This document shows, piece by piece, positions 42,571 to 51,389 of a stretch of 64,000 nt of DNA. The stretch is from Bacillota bacterium. Lineage in GTDB: Bacteria; Bacillota; Clostridia; Lachnospirales; Lachnospiraceae. Numbering within the stretch: the stretch's first letter is position 1; every line of letters begins with the position of its first letter. The notes beneath the pieces are model-generated. The model was not told the DNA's origin and did not search any database. It saw nothing but the letters and a program-made list of their open reading frames with translations. The translations under genes were made by a program, and so were the position numbers. The stretch spans positions 325,569 to 389,568 of the forward strand of contig JAEYFP010000016.1 of the NCBI GenBank assembly GCA_023402845.1, given 5' to 3'.

Positions 42571-43947
42571 CTATTTTCCCATGCAAAATTTCGCAAAAAT
42601 TTCATTGACAACATCTTCTTCTATTTGTTCGCCAATAATTCTACCGAGATCATCATAAGCATTTGTCAAATCAATCGAATAAAAATCCTCAGGCATCCCT
42701 GAATCAATACTTTGCAAAACCTCTCTTAAACTTCTTTCCGTATCGCATAACAAATCTTTATGACGCACATTTGTAATAAACACCTCATCATTATAATTCA
42801 TGCGGCCAGATAAAAATAATTCTTTTATATAAAGTTTGAATTCTGAAATTCCTATTTCATCCTTGGCAGAAATTTGTATAATTCTGCTGTCCGTATATTT
42901 TTTAATATCTTCAGCACGAACAACCTGCTTCAAATCACTTTTGTTCAATAAAATAATCGTTTGCTTATTTTTAATAAAGTCAAATAATTCTAAATCCATA
43001 TCATCAAGTGAAACAGACGAATCAATCAGCATCAAAATCAAATCTGCTTCGTTTGCATATTTCATAGCTCGTTCAACACCTATTTTTTCAACAAGATCAT
43101 TCGTATTTCTGATTCCTGCCGTATCTGTAATATTTAATGAAATTCCATCTATTTGAATTGTTTCTTCTAAAGCATCCCTTGTCGTACCTGCAATTTCAGT
43201 CACAATTGCCCGATCCTCTCCGACAAGTACATTTAACAAAGATGATTTTCCAACATTCGGTTTTCCGATTATCACCGTATTGATACCCTCTGATAAAACT
43301 CTTCCATCTCGAAACGAATCAGAAAGCAGATGAACCTGTTCATACAAATTCTGAACTTTTTCCTTTAAATCATCCGGATATCCATCAAGACTAATATGCT
43401 CAGGATCATCCAAAGCAGATTCAATAAATGCAATTTCATATAAAATTGCCTCCCTGATCTGTTTTATTTTCTCGTATAACTTTCCTGTCAATTGATTTAA
43501 CGAATTATGTAACGCATATTGATTTTTTGAATGAATCACATCTATCACTGCTTCCGCTTCCGATAAATCAATTCTTCCATTTAAAAAAGCTCTCTTCGTA
43601 AATTCTCCAGGTTCCGCAGCTCTTGCTCCATATTTAATAACTGTTTCCAGAATACGATTCATAATCAGAATGCCGCCATGACAATTAATCTCAATCGTGT
43701 CTTCTTTTGTAAAGCTGTTAGGGCCCTTCATAACCAGCAGCAAAACCTCATCAATCAGTTCCTTATCATCAAATAAAAAACCATAGTATACATGATGACT
43801 CTGAAAAAAAGTTAACTCTTTTTGATTTTTTAATCGGAACAGCTTTGATGCAATCAAAAAAGCTTCAGCACCACTTATTCTGATAATTCCGATTCCTGCC
43901 GGATTCATGCCGGTTGCAATAGCGGCAATCGTTTCTGAATGAATCAT
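42571..43947 (-). CDS. mnmE: tRNA modification GTPase MnmE
   Basis: 458 residues from ATG 43947, which follows AGGAG by five bases; the frame extends 10 codons further without support. It has an N-terminal folate-binding domain (DTIAAIATG-like start, GIGIIRISG), a G domain inserted at about 215-375 (GKPNVGKSSLLNVL, DTAGIR, NKSD) and the C-terminal CMGK signature. It pairs with MnmG. Confidence 0.97.
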   Translation of the reverse strand: MIHSETIAAIATGMNPAGIGIIRISGAEAFLIASKLFRLKNQKELTFFQSHHVYYGFLFDDKELIDEVLLLVMKGPNSFTKEDTIEINCHGGILIMNRILETVIKYGARAAEPGEFTKRAFLNGRIDLSEAEAVIDVIHSKNQYALHNSLNQLTGKLYEKIKQIREAILYEIAFIESALDDPEHISLDGYPDDLKEKVQNLYEQVHLLSDSFRDGRVLSEGINTVIIGKPNVGKSSLLNVLVGEDRAIVTEIAGTTRDALEETIQIDGISLNITDTAGIRNTNDLVEKIGVERAMKYANEADLILMLIDSSVSLDDMDLELFDFIKNKQTIILLNKSDLKQVVRAEDIKKYTDSRIIQISAKDEIGISEFKLYIKELFLSGRMNYNDEVFITNVRHKDLLCDTERSLREVLQSIDSGMPEDFYSIDLTNAYDDLGRIIGEQIEEDVVNEIFAKFCMGK

Positions 43948-43990
43948 ATAATCTCCTAAAAAAATTTCTCTATGCAATAAATATTATAAC

Positions 43991-44016
43991 CCGGTCGTTT
44001 TATAAAAAACAACCGG
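43991..44016 (-). terminator. Hairpin between jag and mnmE
   Basis: An 11-bp stem (43991-44001 with 44006-44016, one G-U pair) with a 4-base loop. On the minus strand it is followed by GTTATAATATTT. The same stretch holds a TATAAT that could be a fresh -10 for mnmE, so the site may end the upstream transcript and restart. Confidence 0.6.
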
Positions 44017-44048
44017 ATTATATGATCAATAACAGAAATATATAATTT

Positions 44049-44735
44049 TTACTTATTCAATGTAATAATAACTCTTCTGAAGGGCTCTTCTCCCTCACTA
44101 TGTGTACTTACATATTTATCATTTTGCAGAGCAGAATGAATAACACGTCTTTCATAAGGATTCATAGGCTCTAAAGTTACCGGCCTTTTTGTTCTTTTTA
44201 CTTTATAAGCCAAATTCTTTGCAAGATTTTCAAGTGTTTCTTTTCTTCTCTTCCTGTAATTTTCCGTATCTACCTTTACACGAATATAATCTGCACTGCC
44301 CTTATTAACAACAAGGCTTGTCAGATATTGAAGAGAATCAAGAGTCTGTCCACGTTTACCAATCAGAACACCCATTTCCTTACCACTCAATTCAATATCC
44401 ATCTCATTTTCATGAAAATCAACGGAAATTTCCACTTCCATATTCATTGCCTTAAATACCTGGCTCAAAAAATCTTTTGGATCATTTACAGAAGCTACTG
44501 CAGAAGAATCTTCCTCTTTTTGAGAGACAATATTGCTGATCTTGTTTTTTGCTTCAACTTTTTCTTCTTTTATTTTTGCTCTTATAACAGCAGGTTTACT
44601 GGCAAATCCTAAAAAGCCTGAAGTTCCTTTTTCAATTACTTCATAATCCAGCTTATCACTTGTAACCATCAATTTCTGACATGCATCCGTAATTGCATCA
44701 TCAACAGTTTTCCCAGATACTTCAATATACTCCAT
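44049..44735 (-). CDS. jag: RNA-binding protein Jag/KhpB
   Basis: 228 residues. A Jag-N domain (about 1-50) is followed by a low-complexity linker, a KH domain with MGVLIGKRGQTLDSLQYL (GxxG present) and a C-terminal R3H domain (PMNPYERRVIHSAL). It acts in RNA metabolism and, in relatives, cell-wall regulation, and is classically paired with yidC. GGAGG precedes the ATG and it lies 11 bases after yidC. Confidence 0.95.
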   Translation of the reverse strand: MEYIEVSGKTVDDAITDACQKLMVTSDKLDYEVIEKGTSGFLGFASKPAVIRAKIKEEKVEAKNKISNIVSQKEEDSSAVASVNDPKDFLSQVFKAMNMEVEISVDFHENEMDIELSGKEMGVLIGKRGQTLDSLQYLTSLVVNKGSADYIRVKVDTENYRKRRKETLENLAKNLAYKVKRTKRPVTLEPMNPYERRVIHSALQNDKYVSTHSEGEEPFRRVIITLNK

Positions 44736-44746
44736 AAAATAGCCTC

Positions 44747-46063
44747 CTACTTATTATTTTTTTCATTATACTGCTTTACCATATTTGCCTTTGAAGCAAT
44801 ACTTCCGGCCTTTACACCTTTATTATAATATTCCGTTGCCTTCTTTACAGCTTGCTCTTTATCAGACTGTGGCTTTTCAATTTTGTTATTGTCAACAATT
44901 GTCTTAGTACTTATTTTTGCACTGTTTGTAACAGTTTGAGACGGAACTCCAAGCTTATCTCTCTTTTTCTTCGCTTTTTCAACATTCTTTCTAATTACTT
45001 CATCTAGATCTTCTTTATCAAGATGCTTATTAATAGCAATCTGCTGAATACTTCTGATAACTGCACCCGCAATCCAGTAAAGTCCCATACCGGCAGGAAG
45101 TGTAAAACAGAAAACAGCAGACATAGCAGGCATCATGACATTCATTGTCTTCATAGAAGAAGCCATTGTACTCTGCTGATCCGTAGTCGCTTCCGGCTGC
45201 GGCATTAGCTTTGTATTCAGCCATTGTGTCAAAGCAGCCAAAACAGGAATCATCACAGCTCCTATTACCAATAAATAAGAACCTGTCGAAAAAGCCTCCT
45301 TCAATATATAAGAAGGAGAATTTGAAATATTCAATCCCAAAAAGGAATTATATCTTTCAATCAAATCAAGAGAACCGGTTCCAGAAGCATTTGTAACCAA
45401 ATTCTTTAAACTTTCAAAATTACCTGATGCATAAATGTTATGCCATTCAGAAGTTGATGCCTTATTTAAAATATCAATTACGGTATTTGTAATATATTCC
45501 GTATTGCCGCCCGTAAATAACTCATTGGAAAACTGCTTGCTGAATTGTGAAGCACTAGAGAAATTTTCCGTATTTTGAATAAATTCAAGGCTGCCCGGCT
45601 GTTCAATAAACTTTGAAACAAAAGGAATAAAAGCTTGTTTAACGGTATCAACATATGCCGGTATATTATAAATAACACGATATAATGCAAATAAAATCGG
45701 CATTTGTATAACTAACTGGAGGCAACTGCCGGTCGGAGAAGTTCCGTATTTCTCATAAACCGCTTTTGTTTCTTCATTCATTCTTGTCATTGATTCATTA
45801 TCTTTTTTATTTTTGTATTTTGCCTGAATTGCCTGGAGTTCAGGATTCATTTTAGCCGAAAGCTTGGAAAATTTCTGTTGTTTGATCGTAAGGGGCATCA
45901 TACAAAGATAAATTACGAGTGTAAAAAGAATAATGGAAAAGCCGATACTGGGAACACCTATCGCAGCCAGTCCATTAAAAATTGCATCCATAATATAACC
46001 AAGCAGCTTTGCAATAGGTCCTAATATTGCTCCGTCATTCTGTGTCAATAAAACATTAATCAA
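44747..46063 (-). CDS. yidC: Membrane protein insertase YidC/SpoIIIJ
   Basis: 438 residues from TTG 46063, chosen because AAGGAGG sits 9 bases upstream and it gives MINVLLTQNDGAILGPIAKLLG, the usual N-terminus. An ATG at 46102 touching the yidD stop is possible but poorer. There are five membrane helices, with the conserved LPLTIKQQKFSKL-type loop (here MPLTIKQQKFSKLS), and a long region (about 160-240) before the last helices. It inserts proteins into the cytoplasmic membrane. There is no lipoprotein cysteine at the start. Confidence 0.94.
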   Translation of the reverse strand: MINVLLTQNDGAILGPIAKLLGYIMDAIFNGLAAIGVPSIGFSIILFTLVIYLCMMPLTIKQQKFSKLSAKMNPELQAIQAKYKNKKDNESMTRMNEETKAVYEKYGTSPTGSCLQLVIQMPILFALYRVIYNIPAYVDTVKQAFIPFVSKFIEQPGSLEFIQNTENFSSASQFSKQFSNELFTGGNTEYITNTVIDILNKASTSEWHNIYASGNFESLKNLVTNASGTGSLDLIERYNSFLGLNISNSPSYILKEAFSTGSYLLVIGAVMIPVLAALTQWLNTKLMPQPEATTDQQSTMASSMKTMNVMMPAMSAVFCFTLPAGMGLYWIAGAVIRSIQQIAINKHLDKEDLDEVIRKNVEKAKKKRDKLGVPSQTVTNSAKISTKTIVDNNKIEKPQSDKEQAVKKATEYYNKGVKAGSIASKANMVKQYNEKNNK

Positions 46064-46101
46064 TTCGCATATCCTCCTTATTGTCAAAAAAACTGACAGC
46101 A

Positions 46102-46314
46102 TTAGGGAACAGGATCATATCCTCCTTTTGAAAAAGGATTGCATCTTATTATTCTCCAAATTGCTAATAAACTTCCTTTAAAAGCTCCATATTTTTCAAT
46201 TGCTTCTAATCCATACTGTGAACAGGACGGAATATAAGGACATTTTGTAGTTTTTAAACAAGAAATATACCTTTGATAGAACTTGATTATATTAATAAAT
46301 AATTTTTTTATCAT
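46102..46314 (-). CDS. yidD: Membrane protein insertion efficiency factor YidD
   Basis: 70 residues with the full family motif: KFYQRYISCLKTTKCPYIPSCSQY, then CNPFSKGGYDPVP at the end. It is a small membrane-associated protein that aids YidC-dependent insertion. It lies 7 bases after rnpA; the ribosome site is weak, suggesting coupling. Confidence 0.95.
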   Translation of the reverse strand: MIKKLFINIIKFYQRYISCLKTTKCPYIPSCSQYGLEAIEKYGAFKGSLLAIWRIIRCNPFSKGGYDPVP

Positions 46315-46321
46315 GATATTC

Positions 46322-46657
46322 TCATTTATAAATACTATGAAGCTTCATTAAATGCAACAATGCACTTTCCATTTCGCGATATTCTATCGCATTTGCACCT
46401 TCCCGTGCAATGACTACTATGTCTAAACCACTATTAAACATATTTTCATGCAGCCGATAGCTTTCTTTTACCAATCTTTTAATCCTGTGACGGATTACAC
46501 TGTTTCCGACTTTTTTACTAACTGATATACCAATTCTGTTCTTATTTGAATTGTTTTCCAACACATATAACACCAAATACTTATTAGCACGTGATCTGCC
46601 CTTTTTAAATACAACTTGAAAATCTTTGTTTTTCTTTAAAGACTCAGTAAATATCAT
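46322..46657 (-). CDS. rnpA: Ribonuclease P protein component
   Basis: 111 residues with the RNR motif region NSVIRHRIKRLVKESYR and the N-terminal SLKKNKDFQVVFKKGRS. It binds the RNase P RNA to mature tRNA 5' ends. AAGG precedes the ATG, in the standard place after rpmH. Confidence 0.96.
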   Translation of the reverse strand: MIFTESLKKNKDFQVVFKKGRSRANKYLVLYVLENNSNKNRIGISVSKKVGNSVIRHRIKRLVKESYRLHENMFNSGLDIVVIAREGANAIEYREMESALLHLMKLHSIYK

Positions 46658-46700
46658 AAATTCTACCTTATAAAACTAACATTAAGACGATTACTTCCAT

Positions 46701-46730
46701 AGAGAAAAATAGACCACAAATCTGCGGTCT
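46701..46730 (-). terminator. Attenuator-like hairpin between rpmH and rnpA
   Basis: On the minus strand AGACCGCA pairs with TGTGGTCT (46730-46711, with one mismatch), followed by ATTTTTCTC. It starts at the rpmH stop. A weak terminator here would keep rpmH mRNA in excess over rnpA. Confidence 0.6.
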
Positions 46731-46863
46731 ATGCTGACAATTTTTTTCTTCCCTTTAATCTTCTGGAAGCTAAAACTTTTCTTCCGCCCGGCGTACTCAT
46801 TCTACTTCTGAATCCGTGAACTTTTGATCTCTGTCTATTCTTAGGTTGAAATGTCATTTTCAT
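46729..46863 (-). CDS. rpmH: Ribosomal protein L34
   Basis: 44 residues, read directly from the minus strand: MKMTFQPKNRQRSKVHGF at the start and RRLKGRKKLSA at the end, the standard L34. GGAGG lies before the ATG at 46863. It is the first gene of the leftward origin-proximal group. Confidence 0.97.
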   Translation of the reverse strand: MKMTFQPKNRQRSKVHGFRSRMSTPGGRKVLASRRLKGRKKLSA

Positions 46864-47308
46864 AATTAAACACCTCCTTCTATCTTTTCTATTTTTCTTA
46901 ATTTGTATGTTAATTGTAGGAAAACATCATTTCAATTATATGCAAAAGAATAGTTTACGTCAAGCAAAAAGTTAGAAGAGCTCTATTTTCTGCAATATTT
47001 TAAAATCTCATACATTGAATTTACATAATATTATCCACAAAATGTGAATTAAATGTGGATAACTAAGTAATATCCTGTTTAAAAGCTGTTAATAAAATTT
47101 CAAACAGCGTATTTAAGCTATTTCTTAAATCCTTATTAATAAAGCATATCATTCACATAAATAATAAAAAGAAAAATGATATGTTAACTAAACAATTAAG
47201 TAACTTCGCATTTTATACAAATAGAGGAATCAATTCTAAAAACATTTGATAATTTAATAATTTTGTTATAATATAGAGTAGTGATAGAATGATGTTAGGA
47301 GAATTAAA
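46864..47308. other. oriC: Origin region upstream of dnaA with DnaA boxes
   Basis: 445 bases without a gene, very AT-rich. Two perfect, inverted DnaA boxes are present: TTATCCACA (47031-47039) and TGTGGATAA (47054-47062). Further AT clusters could unwind. It also holds the divergent rpmH and dnaA promoters. Together with 48668-48921 this is a typical bipartite Firmicutes origin. Which part melts first cannot be told here. Confidence 0.85.
47245..47272 (+). promoter_or_regulatory. Promoter of dnaA
   Basis: TTTGAT (47245-47250), 16-base spacer, perfect TATAAT (47267-47272), about 36 bases before the dnaA ATG. The two DnaA boxes lie roughly 180 bases upstream, allowing autoregulation. Confidence 0.55.
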
Positions 47309-48667
47309 ATGGATGAGTTATTGGCAAAGTGGGAAGAAATTAAAGAAGCGATCAGGAAAGAACATAATCTTTCTGATATTTCTTATAAAACCTGGATTCT
47401 CCCTCTGAAGCTGTATAATGTAGAAAAGGACAGGATTGTTATTTTAATTCCATTTGATCAGGCCCAGTCCCTAAACTATATCAACAATAAATATTCGCTT
47501 CCGATCAAAGTAGCAATTGCTGAGGCAGTTCATAAAGAATATGAAATTGAATTTGTGCTTGAGAAGGATATTAAGACCTATAAATCAAGTTCTATTTCTG
47601 ATTCTTCCAATAATGTCAATTATGAAAGGGCTAATTTAAATTCTAAATATACCTTTGATACCTTTGTCGTAGGAGGAAATAATCGGTTTGCACATTCTGC
47701 CTCCCTGGCAGTTGCAGAGTCTCCGGGAGAAGTATATAATCCTTTATTTCTATATGGAGGAGTTGGACTTGGAAAAACACACCTTATGCACTCCATTGCA
47801 CATTTCATTATAGAAAACAATCCGAACGCAAAAGTTCTTTATGTAACATCCGAACAATTTACAAATGAAGTCATTGATGCAATCAGAATTGGTAATAATT
47901 CTCCTACGGCAATGAAGAAATTTAGAGAAAAATACAGAAATATTGATGTACTACTGATCGACGATATCCAATTTATTATAGGAAAAGAAAGTACACAGGA
48001 AGAATTTTTCCATACATTTAATCAGCTTCATGAAGAAAAAAAACAAATTATCATATCTTCTGATAAACCTCCGAAAGATATGGATATTCTTGAAGAACGA
48101 TATAAATCCAGATTCGGATGGGGATTGATTGCTGATATACAGTCTCCTGATTATGAAACAAGAATGGCTATTCTTCAAAAGAAAGAAGAAATGGACGGCT
48201 ATGAAATTGATGAAGCTGTTATTCAATATATAGCAAATAACGTAAAATCAAATATCAGAGAACTGGAAGGCGCATTAAATAAATTAATTGCTCTTTCAAA
48301 TCTTGAGAAAAAAGAAATCACATTGGAACTGGCTGAAGAAGCATTGAAGGATATTATTTCACCTAACATTCCTAATAAAATCACACCGGAATATATTATT
48401 GAAGTAGTATCCGAACATTTTAACATTCCTCCTTCAGATATTTATTCCAAAAAAAGAAATTCTGAAATTGTATTGCCAAGACAGATCATCATGTATTTAT
48501 GCAGACAAATGACAGATGCTCCACTTACGAAAATTGCTTCTCTCCTAGGCAAAAAGGATCATACAACAATTCTTCACGGAGAAAAGAAAATCTCTGCGGA
48601 CATAGAAACTGATGAATCTCTTAAAAATGCAGTTGAGACAATTAAGAAAAAAATAAATTTGAACTAA
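47309..48667 (+). CDS. dnaA: Chromosomal replication initiator DnaA
   Basis: 452 residues with all four domains: N-terminal oligomerisation (1-80), a linker, AAA+ (about 115-330, GGVGLGKTHLMHS and VLLIDDIQF) and the C-terminal DNA-binding domain with KKDHTTILHGEKKI. It binds DnaA boxes and melts the origin. GTTAGGAG precedes the ATG. Confidence 0.98.
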   Translation: MDELLAKWEEIKEAIRKEHNLSDISYKTWILPLKLYNVEKDRIVILIPFDQAQSLNYINNKYSLPIKVAIAEAVHKEYEIEFVLEKDIKTYKSSSISDSSNNVNYERANLNSKYTFDTFVVGGNNRFAHSASLAVAESPGEVYNPLFLYGGVGLGKTHLMHSIAHFIIENNPNAKVLYVTSEQFTNEVIDAIRIGNNSPTAMKKFREKYRNIDVLLIDDIQFIIGKESTQEEFFHTFNQLHEEKKQIIISSDKPPKDMDILEERYKSRFGWGLIADIQSPDYETRMAILQKKEEMDGYEIDEAVIQYIANNVKSNIRELEGALNKLIALSNLEKKEITLELAEEALKDIISPNIPNKITPEYIIEVVSEHFNIPPSDIYSKKRNSEIVLPRQIIMYLCRQMTDAPLTKIASLLGKKDHTTILHGEKKISADIETDESLKNAVETIKKKINLN

Positions 48668-48921
48668 TTATTCACAAAAGAATGTTAAAAACTTTCGAAT
48701 AACCTGTTGATAACTATGAATCATTTTTTTTACATTTTTTAACTGTGTAAAACCTCTTATTTATCAACATCTTAAATTGAATTTTTCACATAGTTTTTAT
48801 TGTTTCAAAAGCTGATGAATAAGCCGCTATAAAAGTTATACACTTACTCACACCCTATAATACTATGATGACTGATTTTAATTATATATTTATCTATAAA
48901 AGCGAAGGGAGTTATGATTAA
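48668..48921. other. oriC: Origin region between dnaA and dnaN
   Basis: 254 AT-rich bases with DnaA-box-like sites differing from consensus by one base: TTATTCACA (48668-48676), TGTTGATAA (48705-48713) and TTATCAACA (48761-48769). A weaker TTATACACT is at 48836-48844. Long T and A runs suggest the unwinding element. Confidence 0.75.
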
Positions 48922-50031
48922 ATGAAAATCACATGTTCTAAATCTAATTTACTTAATGGAGTTCAGATTGTTTATAAAGCTGTTCCATCTAAAACAACAA
49001 TGTCTATTCTGGAATGCATTTTAATCAATGCAAGTACAGATTCTATCAAATTAACTGCTAATGATATGGAGCTTGGAATAGAAACAGTGATTGAAGGAAC
49101 AATTCTTGAAAAGGGGATTATTGCTCTGGATGCTAAAATTCTATTCGAAATTGTAAGAAAGCTTCCTGATAATAATGTAACGATTGAAACAGATAATAAT
49201 TTAAAAACGACAATCAAATGTGAAAAAGCTAATTTCAGTATTATTGGTAAATCAGGAGATGATTTTTCTTATTTACCGGAGCTGGAAAAGAACGAGCCGC
49301 TGCTGATATCTCAATTTACTTTAAAAGAAGTTGTTCGTCAGACAATTTTTTCTATTGCCGACAATGATAATAATAAATTGATGACGGGAGAATTGTTTGA
49401 AATTAATGATAATATATTAAAAGTAGTTTCTCTTGACGGTCATAGAATTTCTATCCGTAAAATTGAATTAAAAAACAATTATGAAAATAAAAAAATAGTT
49501 GTACCGGGAAAAACTTTAAATGAAGTAAGTAAAATTTTATCAGGTGATACGGATAAAGATATTTCTATTTATTTTACTGATAAGCATATTATATTTGAAT
49601 TTGACAGTACAGTGGTTGTTTCAAGATTGATTGAGGGCGAATATTTCAAAATAGACCAGATGCTTTCTAATGATTATGAGACAAAGCTACAGATCAATAA
49701 AAAAGAATTCTTGGATTGTATTGACAGAGCAACTCTTCTTGTGAAAGAAGGGGATAAAAAGCCTATTATTATTAGTATTTCAGATACGATAATGGAATTA
49801 AAGATCAATTCTACCGTAGGTTCGATGAATGAAGAAATTGATATTGAAAAAACAGGAAAAGATTTAATGATTGGATTTAATCCAAAATTTTTGATTGATG
49901 CACTTCGAGTAATAGATGATGAAAGTATCACTTTGTATATGGTAAATCCAAAAGCACCATGTTTTATTAAAAATGATCAGGAATCTTTCATTTATTTGAT
50001 TCTTCCTGTTAATTTTAATACAGTCAATTAA
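48922..50031 (+). CDS. dnaN: DNA polymerase III beta subunit (sliding clamp)
   Basis: 369 residues, three repeated clamp domains; starts MKITCSKSNLLNGVQIVYKAVPS and ends with the conserved PVNFNTVN-like tail (PVR/MR of the family replaced). GAAGGGAG precedes the ATG. It forms a ring that tethers the polymerase to DNA. Confidence 0.97.
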   Translation: MKITCSKSNLLNGVQIVYKAVPSKTTMSILECILINASTDSIKLTANDMELGIETVIEGTILEKGIIALDAKILFEIVRKLPDNNVTIETDNNLKTTIKCEKANFSIIGKSGDDFSYLPELEKNEPLLISQFTLKEVVRQTIFSIADNDNNKLMTGELFEINDNILKVVSLDGHRISIRKIELKNNYENKKIVVPGKTLNEVSKILSGDTDKDISIYFTDKHIIFEFDSTVVVSRLIEGEYFKIDQMLSNDYETKLQINKKEFLDCIDRATLLVKEGDKKPIIISISDTIMELKINSTVGSMNEEIDIEKTGKDLMIGFNPKFLIDALRVIDDESITLYMVNPKAPCFIKNDQESFIYLILPVNFNTVN

Positions 50032-50055
50032 TTTTAATGAAAAGAAGTGGAAAAT

Positions 50056-50265
50056 ATGGAAATAATAAAAATAAAAGATGATTTTATTAAACTGGGACAA
50101 GTATTGAAGCTTGCGGGTCTTGTTGGTTCCGGCGTTGAGGCGAAAATTGTGATCAATGAAGGAAAGGTACTGGTAAATGACAAAACTGAATTACAAAGAG
50201 GAAAAAAAATAGTATCCGGAGATATTATTACTTACAACAACTTTCAGATAAAGGTAGAAAATTAA
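50056..50265 (+). CDS. yaaA: S4-domain RNA-binding protein YaaA/RlbA
   Basis: 69 residues from ATG 50056 (MEIIKIKDDFIKLGQ); a GTG at 50047 is possible. It is a single S4 domain (LKLAGLVGSGVEAKIVINEGKVLVN), as in the small protein found between dnaN and recF in Firmicutes. It probably binds RNA in ribosome assembly. Confidence 0.9.
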   Translation: MEIIKIKDDFIKLGQVLKLAGLVGSGVEAKIVINEGKVLVNDKTELQRGKKIVSGDIITYNNFQIKVEN

Positions 50266-50281
50266 ACTGGGATATTGACCT

Positions 50282-51367
50282 ATGATTATAAAATCCATCG
50301 AATTGATCAATTACAGGAATTATGAAAAACTTCATATAAACTTTGACAAAGGTGTTAATATATTGTATGGTGACAATGCCCAGGGCAAAACAAATGTGCT
50401 GGAATCTATTTACTTGTGCTGTACAACAAAATCTCACAGGGGCAGCAGAGATAAAGATATTATTAAATTTGAAAATGAAGAAGCCCATATTAGATCTTTA
50501 TTTGAAAAGAATGAAATTGATTATCAAATTGATATGCATTTGAGAAGCGACAAATCAAAAGGAATTGCAATTAATGGTATTAAATTGAAAAAAGCTGCAG
50601 AACTGCTTGGTATTGCAAATATTATATTATTTTCTCCTGAAGATTTATCTATTATTAAAAATGGTCCTTCTGACAGAAGGCGTTTCATCGATACAGAATT
50701 ATGTCAGTTGGATAAGATTTATTTATATAATCTTACTAATTATAATAAAATTGTTAACCAAAGAAATAATTTGTTAAAAGATATTACGATACATCCTGAA
50801 TTGAGAGATACATTAGACGTTTGGGATAGTCAGTTAGTTTCTCTCGGAACAAAAATTATTGATAGAAGAAATCTTTTTATTAATCAGCTGAATGAAATTA
50901 TTTATGAAATACATAAGAATTTATCCGGTGATAAGGAAAAATTGAAAATTAAATATGAGCCAAATGTTGAAATAATAGAATACGAACAAAAAATAAGAAG
51001 AAATAGAGAAAAGGATATTAGATACAAGCTTACTTCTGTAGGACCTCACAGGGATGATTTTACTTTTTATATTAATGATGTAGATACAAAGAAATTTGGA
51101 TCTCAGGGACAACAGCGTACGGCTGCACTTTCCTTAAAGCTGTCGGAAATTAAATTGGTTAAAAATATTACGAATCATATGCCTGTTTTGTTACTGGATG
51201 ATGTATTATCGGAACTTGACAGCAGCAGACAAAATTTTTTAATGAATAGTATCGGCGATATCCAGACGATTATTACTTGTACCGGATTGGATGAATTTAT
51301 TAATAACAGAATTAAAATTAATAAAATTTTTAAAGTAAGCGATGGAAAAGTGATCAGTGAAAACTGA
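50282..51367 (+). CDS. recF: DNA replication and repair protein RecF
   Basis: 361 residues. Walker A GDNAQGKTNVLESIY, the signature region GSQGQQRTAALSLKL and Walker B LLLDDVLSELD mark an SMC-like ATPase that helps load RecA at gaps. It lies 16 bases after yaaA. No remB-like gene intervenes before gyrB, although many Firmicutes have one there. Confidence 0.97.
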   Translation: MIIKSIELINYRNYEKLHINFDKGVNILYGDNAQGKTNVLESIYLCCTTKSHRGSRDKDIIKFENEEAHIRSLFEKNEIDYQIDMHLRSDKSKGIAINGIKLKKAAELLGIANIILFSPEDLSIIKNGPSDRRRFIDTELCQLDKIYLYNLTNYNKIVNQRNNLLKDITIHPELRDTLDVWDSQLVSLGTKIIDRRNLFINQLNEIIYEIHKNLSGDKEKLKIKYEPNVEIIEYEQKIRRNREKDIRYKLTSVGPHRDDFTFYINDVDTKKFGSQGQQRTAALSLKLSEIKLVKNITNHMPVLLLDDVLSELDSSRQNFLMNSIGDIQTIITCTGLDEFINNRIKINKIFKVSDGKVISEN

Positions 51368-51389
51368 GGCATAAATTAGGAGGATATTC